Below are positions 61,898 to 64,000 of a stretch of 64,000 nucleotides of DNA, piece after piece; the stretch's first letter is position 1, and every line of letters begins with the position of its first letter. The DNA is from DASSBQ01 sp040981125 (lineage in GTDB: Bacteria > Nitrospirota > Nitrospiria > Nitrospirales > Nitrospiraceae): assembly GCA_040981125.1 (NCBI GenBank), contig JANRMQ010000002.1, forward strand, positions 124,001 through 188,000, given 5' to 3'. A program made the translations under genes and the position numbers. The notes under the pieces are model-generated. The model searched no databases, was not told the DNA's origin, and was given only the letters and a program-made list of their open reading frames with translations.

Positions 61898-63479
61898 CAA
61901 CGGAATCGGTTATGGAAATGCGGCTGTGTTGCTTCCAGCCCGGCCGCTTGCCCGCCGGGACATCGGATCGATAATGGGCGCCGATGCTGTTTTCCCGCCA
62001 CAGCGCCGCGTCTGCGATACACCGTCCCACTTGCACCATGTTTTTGACTTCTAATGCTACCCTGGTCGTAAATGGTTTGGAAAGCATGCGGCTCCAACGC
62101 GATAGTTGTGCCGAGGCGCTGATCAATGAATCGCGGGAACGCACCAGGCCGACCTTGCCCCACATCACGCGCCGCAAGGAGCTGCGCAGTTTTTCCGGGT
62201 CCTCCAGTTCGGCCGCCTCGCCGGCTTCCCGCACTTCCAGCCCGGGCGTCTGCGCGGCCGTGTCCTGAATTTCCGCCTGCTCGATCGCGGCGCGAGCCGC
62301 TCTCGTCCCGAAGACCAATCCCTCGAGCAACGAGTTGCTGGCAAGCCGATTGGCTCCATGGACGCCGCTGCAGGCCACCTCTCCGGCGGCATAGAGACCG
62401 GGAAGCGTGGTCGCGCCATTGAGATCGGTCCATACGCCGCCCATCATGTAGTGCGCGCTCGGAGAAACCGGAATCCATTCCTCCGTCATGTCGATGTCAT
62501 AACGCAAGCAGGTCGCGTAAATCGTCGGAAACCTCCGCTTCACATACGCCGCGCCCAGATGCGTGACGTCGAGATACACATGACGCGCCCTCGTGGCGGC
62601 CATTTCCGACCAGATCGCCCGAGCCACCACATCGCGGGGCGCCAATGGACCGTCCGGATGATAGCGATGCATGAACAGCTCGCCCTTGATGTTGCGCAAC
62701 CGACCGCCTTCGCCGCGAATGGCTTCCGACAGCAAAAACGGGGGACTGGACGGCAGGTACAGTGAGGTGGGATGAAACTGGACAAACTCCATATCGGCCA
62801 GGACGGCCCCGGCGCGCAGCGCCATGGCGACGCCGTCTCCCGTCGCGCTCGGCGGATTGGTGGTGCGGGCGTAGATCTGGCCGGCGCCGCCGGTTGAAAG
62901 CACCACCGCGCCGGCCGGGAGAACGGAACGCTCACCCGAGAGTTCGTTGAGGACGACGGCGCCCCGGCATCGGCCGTCTACAGTCACCAGATCGATCGTA
63001 AAGTGCCGATCAAGCCGCTGGATCCGGACCTGCCGCGCCGCATGCGCCATCAGCGCCCGCACCATTTCGTTGCCGGTGGCGTCTCCGCGCGCCCGCAGAA
63101 TCCGACTTCGGCTGTGGGCGGCTTCACGCGTGAACGCGAATTTTCGCCCCGTCTTGTCGAACTTCGCGCCCCAAGCGATGAGCTCTTGGATCCGTTCCGG
63201 CCCTTCCTCCACCAGCACGCGCACGGCCTCTTCCCGGCAGAGTCCGTGGCCGGCCTTCAGAGTATCCGTCAGATGGATGCTGACATCGTCTTCTTCGCTC
63301 AACGCGACAGCCACGCCGCCTTGCGCGAACATGGAACTGCTCTCATAGGGGTGCCCCTTGGTCAGCATGAGGACACGGCCGGCCTTGCTCAACTCGATTG
63401 CGGCACGAAGGCCGGCCACACCGCTTCCGATCACGAGAAAATCGGTTTCGGTCTTGTTGAGAGCCCGGCGCATGGCCAT
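61821..63479 (-). CDS. nadB: L-aspartate oxidase
   Basis: A 552-residue flavoprotein: FLVIGSGVAGLRAAIELS dinucleotide motif, SSMFAQGGVAVAL, TGGAGQIYARTTNPPSATGD, EFVQFHPTSLYLP and SPSAHYMMGGVWTDLNG. It also has GANRLASNSLLEGLVFG and a C-terminal helical domain. It makes iminoaspartate for quinolinate and NAD synthesis. The start may be ATG 63479 or 63473. It lies 3 nt after the lipoprotein gene; its 3' end runs 77 nt into the transglycosylase gene. Confidence 0.96.
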   Translation of the reverse strand: MAMRRALNKTETDFLVIGSGVAGLRAAIELSKAGRVLMLTKGHPYESSSMFAQGGVAVALSEEDDVSIHLTDTLKAGHGLCREEAVRVLVEEGPERIQELIAWGAKFDKTGRKFAFTREAAHSRSRILRARGDATGNEMVRALMAHAARQVRIQRLDRHFTIDLVTVDGRCRGAVVLNELSGERSVLPAGAVVLSTGGAGQIYARTTNPPSATGDGVAMALRAGAVLADMEFVQFHPTSLYLPSSPPFLLSEAIRGEGGRLRNIKGELFMHRYHPDGPLAPRDVVARAIWSEMAATRARHVYLDVTHLGAAYVKRRFPTIYATCLRYDIDMTEEWIPVSPSAHYMMGGVWTDLNGATTLPGLYAAGEVACSGVHGANRLASNSLLEGLVFGTRAARAAIEQAEIQDTAAQTPGLEVREAGEAAELEDPEKLRSSLRRVMWGKVGLVRSRDSLISASAQLSRWSRMLSKPFTTRVALEVKNMVQVGRCIADAALWRENSIGAHYRSDVPAGKRPGWKQHSRISITDSVVSGKPRKERGSLIEFPSGTGAGSRG

Positions 63480-63482
63480 CCG

Positions 63483-63995
63483 TTACTTTTGAGGAGAAGA
63501 GGATCCAGGTTCGATGCCGGCCGTCCGGCTGTGCATGCCGAACGGCAGATCGCCCTCCACGTCCCGCAATAAGATCGACTGGACGCCGGTCCACTGCAGA
63601 CGGGCATGGCCCCGCTGTCGGACGCCGGCATCGGAGGAGTCCCGTTTCCATTGCCCCTGCCAATGGACGAACACATCCACCATGTCGCCGTCGATCAGCA
63701 TGCGTTCAATGGCGAATTCCAGCACGATGTCGTGATAGGCATCGAAGTCGTTGAGCACGTCGCGTTGGAGCGGATCGAGACGACCGGACGGCAACAGCAG
63801 GCTTTCGAAGCCGCTGTGATCCCGCTCGGCATACGCGCGGCGCAGCGCCTCGACGGCGGCATCGATGCGGATGATGCGATCATGATCCTCTTTATACTGA
63901 ACCGTCTTGGTCGCGCAACCGATCGCCGCGGCCGACAGAACACACAGGGCGATGGAGCAGAGAACCCGCGCAGGCAATTGCATCCGTCGAAACAT
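63483..63995 (-). CDS. Predicted lipoprotein with NTF2-like domain
   Basis: A 170-residue protein: signal and lipobox (LSAAAIGC), then an alpha/beta domain (DAAVEALRRAYAERDHSGFES, VLEFAIERMLIDGDMVDVFVHWQGQW) with the cone-like pattern of NTF2/SnoaL-type proteins. ATG 63995 is 5 bases from the window edge, so an earlier start outside cannot be excluded; ATG 63983 is an alternative. It is directly upstream of nadB. Confidence 0.7.
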   Translation of the reverse strand: MFRRMQLPARVLCSIALCVLSAAAIGCATKTVQYKEDHDRIIRIDAAVEALRRAYAERDHSGFESLLLPSGRLDPLQRDVLNDFDAYHDIVLEFAIERMLIDGDMVDVFVHWQGQWKRDSSDAGVRQRGHARLQWTGVQSILLRDVEGDLPFGMHSRTAGIEPGSSSPQK

Positions 63996-64000
63996 GTCGC

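Noticed and set aside
1..64000. CRISPR arrays, rRNA, prophage or intact insertion sequences
   Set aside because: No regular spacer-repeat series, rRNA segments, phage structural genes or complete transposase with inverted ends were seen.

Overview
The window is GC-rich bacterial chromosome with densely packed genes, short overlaps (ATGA or GTGA) and few non-coding stretches. The gene mix suggests a Nitrospira-like (Nitrospirota) bacterium: a periplasmic cytochrome c/SCO/beta-propeller cluster, MdtABC-type RND pumps under an ECF sigma factor, ArsS, formate-tetrahydrofolate ligase, an ATP-dependent DNA ligase, and an F0 operon without F1 genes. The taxon is an inference from gene content; no rRNA or other marker is present.

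Layout. 1-5.3 kb: four rightward genes for exported redox proteins (a beta-propeller cut by the window edge, SCO, a cytochrome c fused to a substrate-binding domain, and a secreted protein of unknown role). 5.3-14.6 kb: one leftward operon of seven chained genes, from ECF sigma factor through anti-sigma-like protein, Spy/CpxP-like protein, membrane protein and membrane-fusion protein to two RND pumps. Next to it are a second Spy-like gene and a small secreted beta-sandwich protein. 16.1-22 kb: an AT-richer accessory island holding fragments of an ImmA/IrrE gene and an IS256-type transposase, two unfamiliar lipoproteins in an operon, and a secreted protein with the zinc phospholipase C/P1 nuclease look. 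22-28 kb: an SSS symporter, an S1/P1 nuclease, a CsbD-like secreted protein, an NmrA-type protein, a dispersed palindromic repeat, a coiled-coil secreted protein and a CBS-domain protein. 28.1-29.4 kb: the most unusual gene, a membrane-anchored M48-type domain that has lost its zinc site, fused to a C-terminal TIR-like domain of the kind found in antiphage effectors. Two tandem operator-like palindromes lie upstream of it. 29.5-36.3 kb: DNA ligase plus two DUF2238 membrane proteins, a methyltransferase, a DUF488 protein carrying an in-frame 45-nt repeat expansion, a DUF2784 protein and ArsS. 36.4-64 kb: mostly housekeeping genes. These are hflKC, fhs, an M23 peptidase, cutA, a rhodanese, an epimerase, tlyA-xseB-xseA, ymdB-rny, zapA-zapB, slt, rlmN, an M16 protease pair, larE, the F0 genes, a chorismate enzyme with a class IV aminotransferase, a second lytic transglycosylase, nadB and a lipoprotein.

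Working together: the ECF operon looks like a self-contained envelope-stress response, in which a sensor/anti-sigma module drives periplasmic chaperone-like proteins and efflux. zapB, zapA, rny, ymdB, xseA, xseB, tlyA and the epimerase all read leftward and may be partly co-transcribed. No tRNA, rRNA, CRISPR array or intact insertion sequence was recognised.
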